Positions 39,101 to 47,198 of a stretch of 51,701 nucleotides of DNA are shown piece by piece (position 1 is the stretch's first letter; each line of letters opens with the position of its first letter). The notes beneath the pieces are model-generated. The model did no database searches, was not told the origin of the DNA, and saw nothing but the letters and a program-made list of their open reading frames with translations. Made by a program: the position numbers and the translations under genes. The DNA comes from Prasinococcaceae sp. CCMP 1430 (taxonomy: Eukaryota; Prasinodermophyta; Palmophyllophyceae; Prasinococcales; Prasinococcaceae): NCBI GenBank assembly GCA_013416795.1, contig RQSC01000002.1, positions 150,542 through 202,242 of the forward strand, written 5' to 3'.

Positions 39101-40241
39101 TGCGACGGCAAAATCGCAGGCCCTCGCTGTGGCGGAGCTCGAGAGCGCGCGCGGGCAGGAGGCGGCTGCGATGGCCCCCACTCCCGAGTTGCGAGCATCC
39201 GACGCCGTGCGCAGGGCCTTTGACGCGACCGGTAGTGGCGAGCCATGCGTCGTGACTCCCGGGGGCTTCGCGCTCGTGTGCGAAGCGTGTGGCTGGGTGG
39301 AGGCGGGCACACCGGGTGCGGGGGCGGCGGCGATCGCGATGGCGGCGGCGGCAGAGCCTGGCGCTGACGGTGGCGATTTGGAGGCATTCGCCACGGCGCT
39401 GGCTGCCATCGGCCCTGCGGTCGGGTTTGCTACACCGGATGCTGTGCTGGGTGCCATTGAGGTACACTTCGCCGATTCCGACGAGCAGGCGGCGCCACTG
39501 GAGGCATCGGCCCCTGACGCTGCCGATGCGGTGCACGCATCCCCTCAAGTATCGCTCGAGGTGGACGACCTCGCTGTTGCCAACGCCTTCGCCGAGCACG
39601 GCACTGTGGGTGGCGCTGCGGGCGTCACCGCACGCGGGCTCTATCTTACGCTGGGCGACGCAGGCGTATTCGATGGCATCGATGCATCATTCGCCGGTGG
39701 CTTCTTGTATGAGGTCATTACGAGCAACCCACCAGGACCGACAGGCATCCACCTCGACAACGCGCTCGTTCTCGCAATGGAGCTGCGACAGGCTGCCCAG
39801 GACGCTGGGGCGGGCGCGCCCCTGCCCCCCGAGATGCCTGCCAAGCTGCCCTTCGAGCGTATTCTGCGCAACACATTCATGCATTCGGTCAGCGCGCAGA
39901 CTGGGGCGGTTAAGGATGCCATGACCAGCGGCACGATGATGCGACTTCTGAAGGGTTCGGGTCTGCTTGAAGATGGGAAGCCCTCCATGCGCGGCCTCGA
40001 CGTCATCTATTGCGTCGCGAGGAGGTCCGACGGTGCAAATCTCGGGTACGGTCGCTTCAGGCTCGTGCTCGCCCACGTCGCGCAGATCAAGGAGATGGAG
40101 TTCGGTGACGTGGTCAAACGCGTCGCAGAGCGCTACGAGGCCTCGGTCGGTGGGCCGCTCGTGGCACAAGAGCAGGCTCGGCCGCTCGCCCTGCCGCCCG
40201 ACAGCGGGTCGAAGGGGGGGTGTCGGTGCGCGATCATGTAG
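36132..40241 (+). CDS. Large tandem p25-alpha (TPPP)-like protein with C-terminal CAAX prenylation motif
   Basis: An intronless frame of 1369 residues. TPPP/p25-alpha proteins bind tubulin and are common in flagellates. The clearest domain is residues about 142-230: VRDVFRAVA..., RLPFEAFERLCVSSSLVDRR, then ELTFDQFLGVLSRIAEMKG. Similar units with an F-x-x-(L/F)-C...AG...F-x-x-hL-x-x-hA pattern recur at about 452-553, 697-818, 1026-1097 and 1243-1325 (RILRNTFMHS, MRLLKGSGLLEDG, YGRFRLVLAHVAQIKEMEFG). Shorter related units of 70-80 residues lie between them. A basic Lys/Arg/Glu linker sits at about 845-935. The protein ends CRCAIM: CAIM is a classical CaaX farnesylation signal, with a nearby Cys that could be palmitoylated, so membrane anchoring is predicted. 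Whether it acts on axonemal or cortical microtubules is inference. The first ATG after the poly(T) tract was taken as start. Confidence 0.7.
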   Translation: MAARPATGGAPAGAPTHDGTFSSEMAEHLPHGTALVSPMAAAAAAGPLAAAFQRYARPDGTVSRAELLFALTDLDAGSHLGGAARSARAFDAALSGVAPAGVADAVDRRYTFEEFCSMYASVQYKAIAGASSPRTDATTTQMRALQRKVRDVFRAVAIAADDAAEAITPMSALRLPFEAFERLCVSSSLVDRRLSETGLAVLFASAKSERDELTFDQFLGVLSRIAEMKGMHLEDLAHQLRSAARATINTYKAKRDTGRAGGAEKPSTGAQAVAAAMAHAEHGAQAGIVAENDRLHEEEMRRRREARWAAPVWNQSPAALGRGESKDVPSHIASGGRPFTAPAGGRSGALTPADVFRALDAKDTGLLTRDEAVMLLAQIRVFDNAACQVAADSAAHELARSLSVRAGPGTRCVGFDQISQLIKATRRKLARESKGAPSPPKPMQVPETVPEGLHAAFVSFAVKAKAAQVVAAANSGVRTPESKRSARSAPPRITIAQFLDCCASARLGLEPASGRADPRIVAFARCAAPGRRTLDFPAFCEASALVATEGGNVAGGFEEVAVRIIAASKGVEADIAASPVKAAAASGTGGAAVTISLIFERFARDGLLSTADVPFAIGDLGLLANTESSAIGAFLCREVSKRAGASAHAALSLDDFAALVGSVTSARALPQFRQPGSGAGDAGAPMVPPSTYKGHGRLKAVFDTAAAAQVASTPGLGSPLSPADKARALSLAQFVRLCTDAGLCGGEGKTCSLPTYDGLTIIHARSRKAALETSRAEAMPSTDGPLSPRTPRQRGATRRLGWAGFLVALSDIAQARDVAMLRVVDAVLNLAPATPSPVPSSARAKAKASPKGTPAEARLAAQRKSPFATKPSKLRQPSPGVKSPESRTLSESKAARGAEQPQRAKQQKQRAEKEREAEHDLAEQARSALENAVEKAFAKRAGASPVLGADDIGLVLVEAGALSRQVGLGCAGEVASVLAQSNAAMEPVDVATAKSQALAVAELESARGQEAAAMAPTPELRASDAVRRAFDATGSGEPCVVTPGGFALVCEACGWVEAGTPGAGAAAIAMAAAAEPGADGGDLEAFATALAAIGPAVGFATPDAVLGAIEVHFADSDEQAAPLEASAPDAADAVHASPQVSLEVDDLAVANAFAEHGTVGGAAGVTARGLYLTLGDAGVFDGIDASFAGGFLYEVITSNPPGPTGIHLDNALVLAMELRQAAQDAGAGAPLPPEMPAKLPFERILRNTFMHSVSAQTGAVKDAMTSGTMMRLLKGSGLLEDGKPSMRGLDVIYCVARRSDGANLGYGRFRLVLAHVAQIKEMEFGDVVKRVAERYEASVGGPLVAQEQARPLALPPDSGSKGGCRCAIM

Positions 40242-40391
40242 GGGCTGTCGCAGGCTCTGGGTGGGGCAAGCGAGGCGGCGCGCCTGGGTGCACGCAAGCG
40301 TGACGCGCCGTCTGCCCATTGAACGCATTTGCCTTTCATTAATCCACACAAGAGGGCGCCTCAGTCAGTCGGCGCGCACGCGAGCTCCGTG

Positions 40392-42182
40392 TCAGGGTGC
40401 GAGCGTCAGCGTCGCCACGCACTCGGCATGGTGGCTGTGTGGGAAAAGGTCCAGCACGGTGATACCCTCCAGGTCGTACTGGAACTGCGGCTTTGAAGAT
40501 CTGTACGCGCCGTGTTTCTTCTTCTTTGCGCTCGCCTCGGCCGCCTCGGCGTTCGACTGGTCGGCGCCGGCCTCGGGTGGGGTGTCGCCCTCACCTGGGC
40601 GCACGGGCGGGGCGCACAGAACCTGGAGATCGCGCGCCATGGTGCTCGGATTGCAGCTCACGTACACGATGCGACGTGCACCGCAGCGCCGCAACCAGCG
40701 CAACAGCTTGCCACTCATGCCCGGGCGGTTGGGATCGGTGATCACCACGTCGGGATTCGGCAGCGCGTTGTCGAGATCCTTCATGGCAGACCCGAGATCG
40801 CCGAGGTGGAAGGTGGCGTTGGTGATGCCGTTGTCAGCAGCGTTTTTGTTGGCGTCCTCGACAGCGCTCGCGGACAGCTCAAAGCCGTGGACCTCCTTAG
40901 CTCCTCGGGCCATCGACAGGCCGATGGTCCCCGTGCCACAAAAGAGGTCCAGGAGGGTCTCATCAGGCCGCAGGTCGGCAGCCTCAGCGGCCAGCTCGTA
41001 CAGGCGCTCTGCCTGCTCGGTATTGGTTTGGAAGAAGGAATTCGCGCTGATGCGAAAACGCAGGCCGCGCAGCTCCTCGACAATGTAGCCAGCGCCCTCG
41101 AGCGTTCTCTCACCGACCGACGGCTGCGCGCCGCCGCCACCGCGCCCGCCCCCTCGCGGCGGCGTGACGTTGTGCACGACTGTGCACACTTCGGGCACCG
41201 TCTCGACGAGCTCGCGTGCAAGGACGTCGAGCTCAGCGTGGCGCTCATCCGTTGCCGTGATGATGTTCACCATCACGCCCGCCCGCGATGGGTCCGCCGG
41301 GTCCTTGCCCGAGCGCACCATGAGATGCCGTAGGAAGCCTGTGTGATCCACAGGGTCGTACGCCTGGAGGCCGAGCTCCTGCGCACGTGCGGCGACCAAC
41401 TTTAGCACGGCATTGCCGGGCTCGCTCTGAATCTCGCAGCGGCGGATGGGCACCACCTTGTCGAAGCGCCCCGGCGCGTGCAGCCCCATGAAGAAGGGGC
41501 GCTGCTCCTCCTCGGCGCCCGCAGCGCCTCCTGCATGGATGGAGCCTGTTTCGCCGTCGCCCTCGACGCCGCCCCCGGAGGCACCATCGCTGCCGGCCAC
41601 ATCCTCCGCCTTATCCTTGGCGGCCTTGACGCGCTTGGTGGGCTTGGCGGCCGTCCACTGGCGCGTCGAGAGGGAGAACTCCATTTTGTTGCGATAGCCG
41701 TACTCACTGGCAGCGCCTACGGTGGGCTCATGTACGAGCGTCTCGGCGGCGGCGCGCTCCCACCTGCCGACGCGCTGCATCAGGTCGACCACCTGTGCGC
41801 GCTTGTGGCGCAGCTGCGCGTCGTAGTCGAGGTTCTGCAGTTTGCAGCCGCCGCACGTGCCAAAGTGCTCGCACCGCGCCTCCGCTGCGTCAGCGTGCGG
41901 TGACAGTGTCTGCAGCTTGAACGCCTCGAGGTAGCCGCGGCGGCGCTTGGAGACGCGCGCGACAAGCCTCTCGCCCGGAAGCGCGCGCTCGCAGAAGACC
42001 ACGACGCCCTCGTCCGTGCGGCACACGCCGAGACCGCCATACGCGAGCGAGTCGCACGTGAGGTTTATCTCCGCGTTCTTCTTGGGCAGCGGGGCGCGCT
42101 CCCGCTGCTTCTGCTGCTGCTTCTCCTCCCCCCCGCCCCCGCGCTCCCCGGGGGCAACAGCGGCAGCCGCCGCGTGCGCGCG
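40392..42182 (-). CDS. RNA uracil-C5 methyltransferase (TrmA/RlmD-like), 5' partial
   Basis: SAM-dependent enzyme making 5-methyluridine in tRNA or rRNA. The 596-residue frame has a TRAM-like N-terminus (AEINLTCDSLAYGGLGVCRT), a 4Fe-4S cysteine cluster C-x6-C-x2-C (CEHFGTCGGCKLQNL), YGYRNKMEFS, RFRISANSFFQTN, the SAM motif LLDLFCGTGTIGLSMA, VVITDPNRPGM, and the catalytic cysteine block VYVSCNPSTMARDLQ, then LDLFPHSHHAECVATL. An acidic insert at about bases 41510-41640 is extra to the bacterial enzymes. The frame is open without ATG up to a stop at 42185-42183 that coincides with a possible acceptor (GAGTTAG), so a 5' exon is missing. Whether the substrate is tRNA U54 or rRNA, and in which compartment, is not decidable here. 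Confidence 0.88.
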   Translation of the reverse strand, partial: RAHAAAAAVAPGERGGGGEEKQQQKQRERAPLPKKNAEINLTCDSLAYGGLGVCRTDEGVVVFCERALPGERLVARVSKRRRGYLEAFKLQTLSPHADAAEARCEHFGTCGGCKLQNLDYDAQLRHKRAQVVDLMQRVGRWERAAAETLVHEPTVGAASEYGYRNKMEFSLSTRQWTAAKPTKRVKAAKDKAEDVAGSDGASGGGVEGDGETGSIHAGGAAGAEEEQRPFFMGLHAPGRFDKVVPIRRCEIQSEPGNAVLKLVAARAQELGLQAYDPVDHTGFLRHLMVRSGKDPADPSRAGVMVNIITATDERHAELDVLARELVETVPEVCTVVHNVTPPRGGGRGGGGAQPSVGERTLEGAGYIVEELRGLRFRISANSFFQTNTEQAERLYELAAEAADLRPDETLLDLFCGTGTIGLSMARGAKEVHGFELSASAVEDANKNAADNGITNATFHLGDLGSAMKDLDNALPNPDVVITDPNRPGMSGKLLRWLRRCGARRIVYVSCNPSTMARDLQVLCAPPVRPGEGDTPPEAGADQSNAEAAEASAKKKKHGAYRSSKPQFQYDLEGITVLDLFPHSHHAECVATLTLAP

Positions 42183-42337
42183 CTAACTCAAAGCATCACG
42201 AAGTGTGCATATTTATGGCCCTCCCCTCGGGCGCGCACCGCGCTCGCTGTGGCGGCGCCCACCTCCCCGCAACCCTCCGCGCGCGCGCGCGGACGTGGCG
42301 CCGCCTGCGGCGACGCGCAACGAGGGTCTGCGTTTTG

Positions 42338-42380
42338 GGGTTTAGGGTTAGGGTTCGGGTCCAATGTTTAGGGTTAGGTT
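42338..42380 (-). promoter_or_regulatory. Telomere-like TTTAGGG repeats / telo-box upstream of the methyltransferase gene
   Basis: Two clusters, TTTAGGGTTAGGG at 42341-42353 and TTTAGGGTTAGG at 42367-42378, separated by 13 bases with a degenerate unit (TTCGGGT). TTTAGGG is the plant-type telomere unit. On the minus strand the AAACCCTAA core matches the telo-box seen in plant promoters of translation-related genes, and it sits 155-200 bases upstream of the methyltransferase frame. A short interstitial telomere remnant is the alternative. Confidence 0.6.
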
Positions 42381-42389
42381 TTGCACTGT

Positions 42390-42407
42390 ACTGCAGTCGA
42401 CTGCAGT
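42390..42407. repeat. 18-base perfect palindrome
   Basis: ACTGCAGTCGACTGCAGT is identical on both strands. It lies 10 bases beyond the telomere-like repeats, in the 410-base interval between the methyltransferase and transporter genes. It could be a dimeric transcription-factor site or a cruciform. It also reads as overlapping restriction sites, but nothing around it looks like vector. Confidence 0.6.
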
Positions 42408-42595
42408 CACTACTGTGTGTTCGTTCCACCGACCAACGTCGTCTGATGGCCTGGAGCCGGGCGTCGGTCGTGCGATGGCGTGCGTGCGGCGTATCAACTA
42501 GTCTGATCCTTATCGCATGCGAGGCGCGTGCGTTGGCGCCCCTCGTTGGCGCCAAAGCGCGCGTGGCGAGCGTGCGCCTGCATCCTCATTGTCTC

Positions 42596-45500
42596 TCAGT
42601 CCGAGGATGCCCCCGCGTGCTGCCCCCTGCCGCCGAAGAGCTGGAAGCGGCGCCTTCCGCCGCTGCTCGCCCTGTTGCCGCTCGAGGATGCGCTGTCAAC
42701 AGCGTCGCCGCGCTGCCCCTCCTCAGAGAGCGCGCCGCTGGTAGGGCCCGTCGATTCGACCAAGCCGTGCCTGGCCCTCCTGTTTTCTCCGGAGCAGCAC
42801 AAGCCGCAGGTGAGCCAACGAGGCAGCGCGAGGCACGGTGCTCGCGCGCCCGGCGCATCGCCACCACGCGAGTAGGTGCAGCATCGACCGCAGCGCTTGG
42901 CAACGGAAGCCCCAAAGACGATGGCCAGCACAAAGCCGCCGCTGACGGCCCAGACGATAAAGACGGACGGCGTGCCCAGCACGATGACAACGATGCTCAC
43001 CACCAGCTGCCACAGCTGCATTGGCCCACCAAAGCGGATGAAGTCCCAAAATCTATAGCCGCCGGCACCGTACACCATGAGGTTGGTCTGATAGCCGAAG
43101 GGGCTCGCGAAGCTTGCAGAGGCGGCAAGCATGACGTTGAAGGACATGTTAAGAACGTCAGTGCCGGCATTGGTGGCGGCGTCTGCCGCGACGGGAAACA
43201 TGAGGGCCGCGGCGGCATTGTTGCCGACGATGTTCGCGAGGACGATAGTGCCCACGTAGATAGCAACAAGCAGGCCTGTTTCTCCCGTGCCAGTGGCATC
43301 CGCGGCATCCACCAGCCATTTCGCGAGGTTGCCAGCGACGCCTGAATTCTCCAAGGCGTTCGACAAGCCGAAGGCCGACGCGATGGTGACGATCACCTGC
43401 CAGTTGACGCTATCGCGCGCCTGCTGCTGGGTGAGGCATCCCGTGATGATCATAAAGCCAGCTGCGAGAAGTGCGGACGTGAAGAGCGGCAGCACGTTGG
43501 CCACGGCCAGCGCGATCATGGTGATAGCCGCCGCACTCGCGACGTACAGCAGGTGGAAGCGCGGCGGCATCGAGTTGCGGATCTCAGACACGAGCGCGAA
43601 GGCCGGGTCTTTGCCGTGCGAGCGCATGAAACTCGGCCCCGTGTCCAGCAGCAGCACGTCGCCCGGCCGAAAGCGAATGGCGCCGATCTGCTCGTGCACT
43701 CGCTCGCCTGCGCGATGCACGGCAATGATGACAGCGTCGTAGCGCGTGCGGAAGCGCGCGTCCTTGGCGGTGTGCCCCACCAGCTCACTGTGCTGTGCCA
43801 GCACTGCCTGCACCAGCCGGCGCTCGGCCTTGGCCATTTTGAGCTTCGAGGTCTGGTCGTCCTCCAAGGGTACCAGCCCGGGCACACGCCTTAGGGCCGC
43901 CACACTCGCTAACTCGCCCGAGAACCACAGAATGTCGCCCACGCGCAGCTTGTCGTCGCGATCCGCCACCACGATGGACGGTTCCGAGGTTGTTGGCGCG
44001 ACGCCGCCTTCATCCACCAGAGGGACACTCACGGACGGCGATGGGGGCGGCGCCTCCACATCCACACCGTGACCGTTCGTCGCGGCATCGGCGGGAGGAG
44101 GATCGCCGCCTGTCGTCTCAGTACCATTCACGCCGCCGTCATTTGCCTCGCCCTCAGCCTCGGCCTCGGCCTCTGGATGACGCTCGATGGAGGCGAGGAA
44201 CAGGCCGGGCAGGCCACGCAGTCCAGCCTCCTGCACAGTCTTGCCGACGATGGGCGAGCCGCGCGCCACGCGCATCGCAATCATGAACTCGATTTCGGAG
44301 CTGCGCGAGCCCTGCACGATCTCGAGGTCGCGGTGGCACTCTCGCAGACTGGCCGGCTCATCCACGTTTGCTGCCAATGTAGCGGTGGAGGGCGCCGAGC
44401 CATCACCGCTGGCGGCGTCCTGGGAGCCTTGCGCCGCCTGCGTCGCAGCGGCCGAGTCATCCGTTTGTGAATCAGCGGGGGCATCGATGGTCACCGACGA
44501 GAGTTCAACCCCAGACGCGCCCCCATTTTGCGCCTGCCGAGTTCCGTCCACGGCGTCGCTGCTAGTGCTCGCGTCGCTTGTCACAGCAGGTGCAGCAGGA
44601 GTCACAAAACTGCTCGCGATGCGGCTGAACGCCCAGCGCGACGGCAAAGCCACCGACGAGGCTGCATCGCTGGCGGCGGCATCGTCTTCGGGCACATTGC
44701 CGGCGATGAGCTCCAGGAGCGCAGAGTTCGCTGACACTTGCATGATGATGATGTCACCCCGTTCGAGCTCCGTCTGCCCAATTTGGCCGTGCAGCTGCTC
44801 TCCTCGGCGCGCAATGGCGATGATCGCGGCGCCGTAGCGCCTTCGGAAGCCAACCTCTCGAGGCGTGCGCCCAATCAGGTGCGAATCAGGGCGCACGGCC
44901 GCCCGCGCCATGCGCAATCCCGGCGGGGGAAGGCTCGGATGGGGAGCAACGGCTGGCGTGCCCGCGTATTCCCCGCCTGCTGCGATCGGCGCTGTGAGCG
45001 CTCGCTCCTCCTCTTCCTCAGAGAGCACGCTGTAGCCATCGGGGGCACGCGTGAAGCTCATCCCTCCCTCGCTGCGGGCGTAGCGACCTGACGGCAGCGC
45101 GAAGGACGCCTGCCTCGCACCGAACAGGCGTTCCTCGAGCGCCCGCTCTTGCGTGTCGGAGCCCTCCAAACCAACCACTCCGATGTCGGACGACGCGCGG
45201 AGCGCAGTAAGATCGGTGGGCCCCTGCGCGTCTCTGAGGAGAGGCTGCCCCGGGCGTAGCTGGATGCGGTCGAACAAGTTTTTCTTGATGCGCAGCTCCT
45301 GCGGTAGCTCATTTGGTAGATGCTCGGGCAGTTTTGGCAGGTGCAGATCCAGGTCGTTCGCTGCGCCTCGAATGAAGCCGCTCCGGCCGCCGAAGCGCAT
45401 CGCGCTCGCCGTCGCGGCACCGCTCGTGGAGGCGCCCCCTTCAGCGTCGGCGCCCCCATCAGCGTCGGCGCCCTCGACGGCGGCTGACGGGTCCTCGCTA

Positions 45501-46498
45501 ACATCGTGGTCGTGCTCGTGGTGCAAGGGTTCCAGGCCATACGCAGCGGCCACCTCGCCGAGTTTTTCGGCCATGCCGGTGAAGTGCAGCACGTCGCCCT
45601 CGTTGACCACGAACTCGGGCCCGAGAGCGCGCACCAGCATGTCGCCGCGCCGCGCGGATACCAGGTAGAGGCCCGGCAGTCCACGCAGGCCGCCCTCAGC
45701 CACCGTGCGCCCCACGGCGGGGCTGCTCGGGCGCACGCGTGCGGCGACCACCAGCTCGCCCGTGGCACCTCTCGGCCCAGCCGCCGCTTGAGCTGCTTCG
45801 TCGTGCTTGCGACGCGCGCCGCCGGCCAGCAGCCACGGCGACACCAACAGTATGTACGCGAGCCCCGAGAACATCACGGGCACGCCGAATGGGCTCAGGT
45901 CGAAGATGCCGATCGCGGGTTGGTCGGGAAAGCGCTCCTCGTAGAGTCCGGACACCACCAGGTTGGTCGACGTCCCGATGAGTGTGCACGTGCCGCCCAG
46001 GATGGACGCGAAGCTCAGCGGGATGAAGAGCTGCCCCGGTGCGAGCTTGATGCGCGCTGCCCACTGCTGGACGATGGGGATCAGAATCGCCACGACCGGC
46101 GTGTTGTTGAGAAATGCGGACACCACCGCAACGGGCGCCATCAGCCTGAACTGCGCCGCGGCTGCCGTCTTGGGCGCCCCGAGGATGCGCTGCATGTAGT
46201 AGTCCAAGCCTCCGGTGTTGTTGATGCCCGCCGCCACCGCGAAGAGCACGCCCACCGTCAGCAGCCCCTGGTTGCTGAAGCCCTCGAGTCCCTCCGCCAC
46301 GGTTATGATCTTTGTCGTGGCAAGTATGAGCGCCAGCGCGCCCAGGAGCGCCATGTCGGGCTTGGCGTAGTCGAAGAGCATCAGCACGAACGCGATGACG
46401 ACGCACACGGTGGTGTACCACGCCTCCCATCCCCACGAGGGGGTGTCATCGCCCGGCGGCGGCGGCGGCGGCGGCACGGCCGCCTCGTTCGACGCCAT
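42596..46498 (-). CDS. SAC1/SLT-like SLC13 (DASS) sodium/sulfate-type transporter with four TrkA-C domains
   Basis: Divalent anion:Na+ symporter family member; the closest known architecture is algal SAC1 and SLT proteins of the sulfur-starvation response. The 1300-residue single exon has N-terminal membrane helices with GLLTVGVLFAVAAGINNTGG, SAFLNNTPVVAILIPIV and LGGTCTLIGTSTNLVV (SNT-type signature). Four RCK_C/TrkA-C units follow between them and the C-terminal half: GELVVAARVRPSSPAVGRTV..., RAAVRPDSHLIGRTPREVGF, MRVARGSPIVGKTVQEAGL and VLAQHSELVGHTAKDARF. Then come C-terminal helices with WQVIVTIASAFGLSNALENS, ANIVGNNAAAALMFPVA and SPFGYQTNLMVYGAG. Long Ser/Ala/Asp linkers separate the TrkA-C units. 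The tail is Cys- and Gly/Ser-rich. ATG 46498 is chosen; ATGs near 46573-46582 are alternatives. Confidence 0.92.
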   Translation of the reverse strand: MASNEAAVPPPPPPPGDDTPSWGWEAWYTTVCVVIAFVLMLFDYAKPDMALLGALALILATTKIITVAEGLEGFSNQGLLTVGVLFAVAAGINNTGGLDYYMQRILGAPKTAAAAQFRLMAPVAVVSAFLNNTPVVAILIPIVQQWAARIKLAPGQLFIPLSFASILGGTCTLIGTSTNLVVSGLYEERFPDQPAIGIFDLSPFGVPVMFSGLAYILLVSPWLLAGGARRKHDEAAQAAAGPRGATGELVVAARVRPSSPAVGRTVAEGGLRGLPGLYLVSARRGDMLVRALGPEFVVNEGDVLHFTGMAEKLGEVAAAYGLEPLHHEHDHDVSEDPSAAVEGADADGGADAEGGASTSGAATASAMRFGGRSGFIRGAANDLDLHLPKLPEHLPNELPQELRIKKNLFDRIQLRPGQPLLRDAQGPTDLTALRASSDIGVVGLEGSDTQERALEERLFGARQASFALPSGRYARSEGGMSFTRAPDGYSVLSEEEEERALTAPIAAGGEYAGTPAVAPHPSLPPPGLRMARAAVRPDSHLIGRTPREVGFRRRYGAAIIAIARRGEQLHGQIGQTELERGDIIIMQVSANSALLELIAGNVPEDDAAASDAASSVALPSRWAFSRIASSFVTPAAPAVTSDASTSSDAVDGTRQAQNGGASGVELSSVTIDAPADSQTDDSAAATQAAQGSQDAASGDGSAPSTATLAANVDEPASLRECHRDLEIVQGSRSSEIEFMIAMRVARGSPIVGKTVQEAGLRGLPGLFLASIERHPEAEAEAEGEANDGGVNGTETTGGDPPPADAATNGHGVDVEAPPPSPSVSVPLVDEGGVAPTTSEPSIVVADRDDKLRVGDILWFSGELASVAALRRVPGLVPLEDDQTSKLKMAKAERRLVQAVLAQHSELVGHTAKDARFRTRYDAVIIAVHRAGERVHEQIGAIRFRPGDVLLLDTGPSFMRSHGKDPAFALVSEIRNSMPPRFHLLYVASAAAITMIALAVANVLPLFTSALLAAGFMIITGCLTQQQARDSVNWQVIVTIASAFGLSNALENSGVAGNLAKWLVDAADATGTGETGLLVAIYVGTIVLANIVGNNAAAALMFPVAADAATNAGTDVLNMSFNVMLAASASFASPFGYQTNLMVYGAGGYRFWDFIRFGGPMQLWQLVVSIVVIVLGTPSVFIVWAVSGGFVLAIVFGASVAKRCGRCCTYSRGGDAPGARAPCLALPRWLTCGLCCSGENRRARHGLVESTGPTSGALSEEGQRGDAVDSASSSGNRASSGGRRRFQLFGGRGQHAGASSD

Positions 46499-46721
46499 CG
46501 CCTCGCCCTTCCCTCCGCCCCGCTTCGCCCCCCGCGGGGCGGCCGCGCCCGCGTCGGTCCGTCCGCGCACCATCATCATCATCCCCCACACACCCACCTC
46601 CCCGTGGGCCCGCCGCGCCGCACGCGCGCACGCTGCTACCACCCACGCGCAGCACTTTTCGGCGCCGTCGTCGCCGCGTCTTTGGGTTACACCCAAACCT
46701 CAACGCAGGTCAATTTCAAGG

Positions 46722-46738
46722 CCAATCTCAACGCCAAT
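46722..46738 (+). promoter_or_regulatory. Two CCAAT boxes
   Basis: CCAAT at 46722-46726 and 46734-46738, twelve bases apart, within a short imperfect repeat of CAACGCCAATTTC-like units (46701-46760). They lie between the divergent transporter and ABCF genes. A promoter role is inferred from motif and position. Confidence 0.4.
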
Positions 46739-46790
46739 TTCAGCGCCAACGCCGACGCCAAGCGACCAGACGAGAGCCAGGGAGAATGAG

Positions 46791-46812
46791 ATGTACCATC
46801 CGGATGGTACAT
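46791..46812. promoter_or_regulatory. 22-base perfect palindrome in the divergent promoter
   Basis: From 46791 to 46812 the sequence equals its own reverse complement, centred on CCGG, with GTAC near each end. It lies 53 bases beyond the CCAAT boxes and about 390 bases before the ABCF start. GTAC is the core bound by plant and algal SBP-domain factors (for example copper or nutrient regulators), so a dimeric binding site is a reasonable guess. A second small hairpin (CAAATG-CCG-CATTTG) follows near 46845-46859. Confidence 0.5.
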
Positions 46813-47198
46813 GTGCTGCAATGTCACTCATCATGCATCAAATGCAAATGCCGCATTTGTAGACCCTTTTTACACTCCGTTCGACATCGAGCTGACGTGT
46901 GGTGAGGCGCACGAGGTGTTTTTTCCCCTCTTTTTTCCGTCTTCGGATGGACTCGCGGCGTTCGTTTTGATGGGGGGGGCGCGCGTTCGGGATTCGGGCC
47001 GGCGCGGCGGCTCGCACCGATGCGCTGTGCGCGCGCGCGCGCTGTGTGCGTACGTGCGTGCGCGCGGGCGCTGCGTGCGTGAGTGCGTGCGTGCATGCGT
47101 GTCCGCGCGCGTGCGAGCGCGGGCGCGTGTGCGGACCTGGGCGTGGATGTGTGGCGTGCGTGCGTGCGTGTGCGATCCTGCTCGCGATCGCGATCGCG

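Noticed and set aside
42390-42407. Cloning-vector polylinker
   Set aside because: The palindrome contains PstI/SalI-like sites but no vector sequence flanks it.
46811-47198. 130-residue N-terminal extension of the ABCF frame
   Set aside because: Mostly CG-repeat-derived Arg/Val/Cys sequence; a short exon at 47199 with splice is more plausible.
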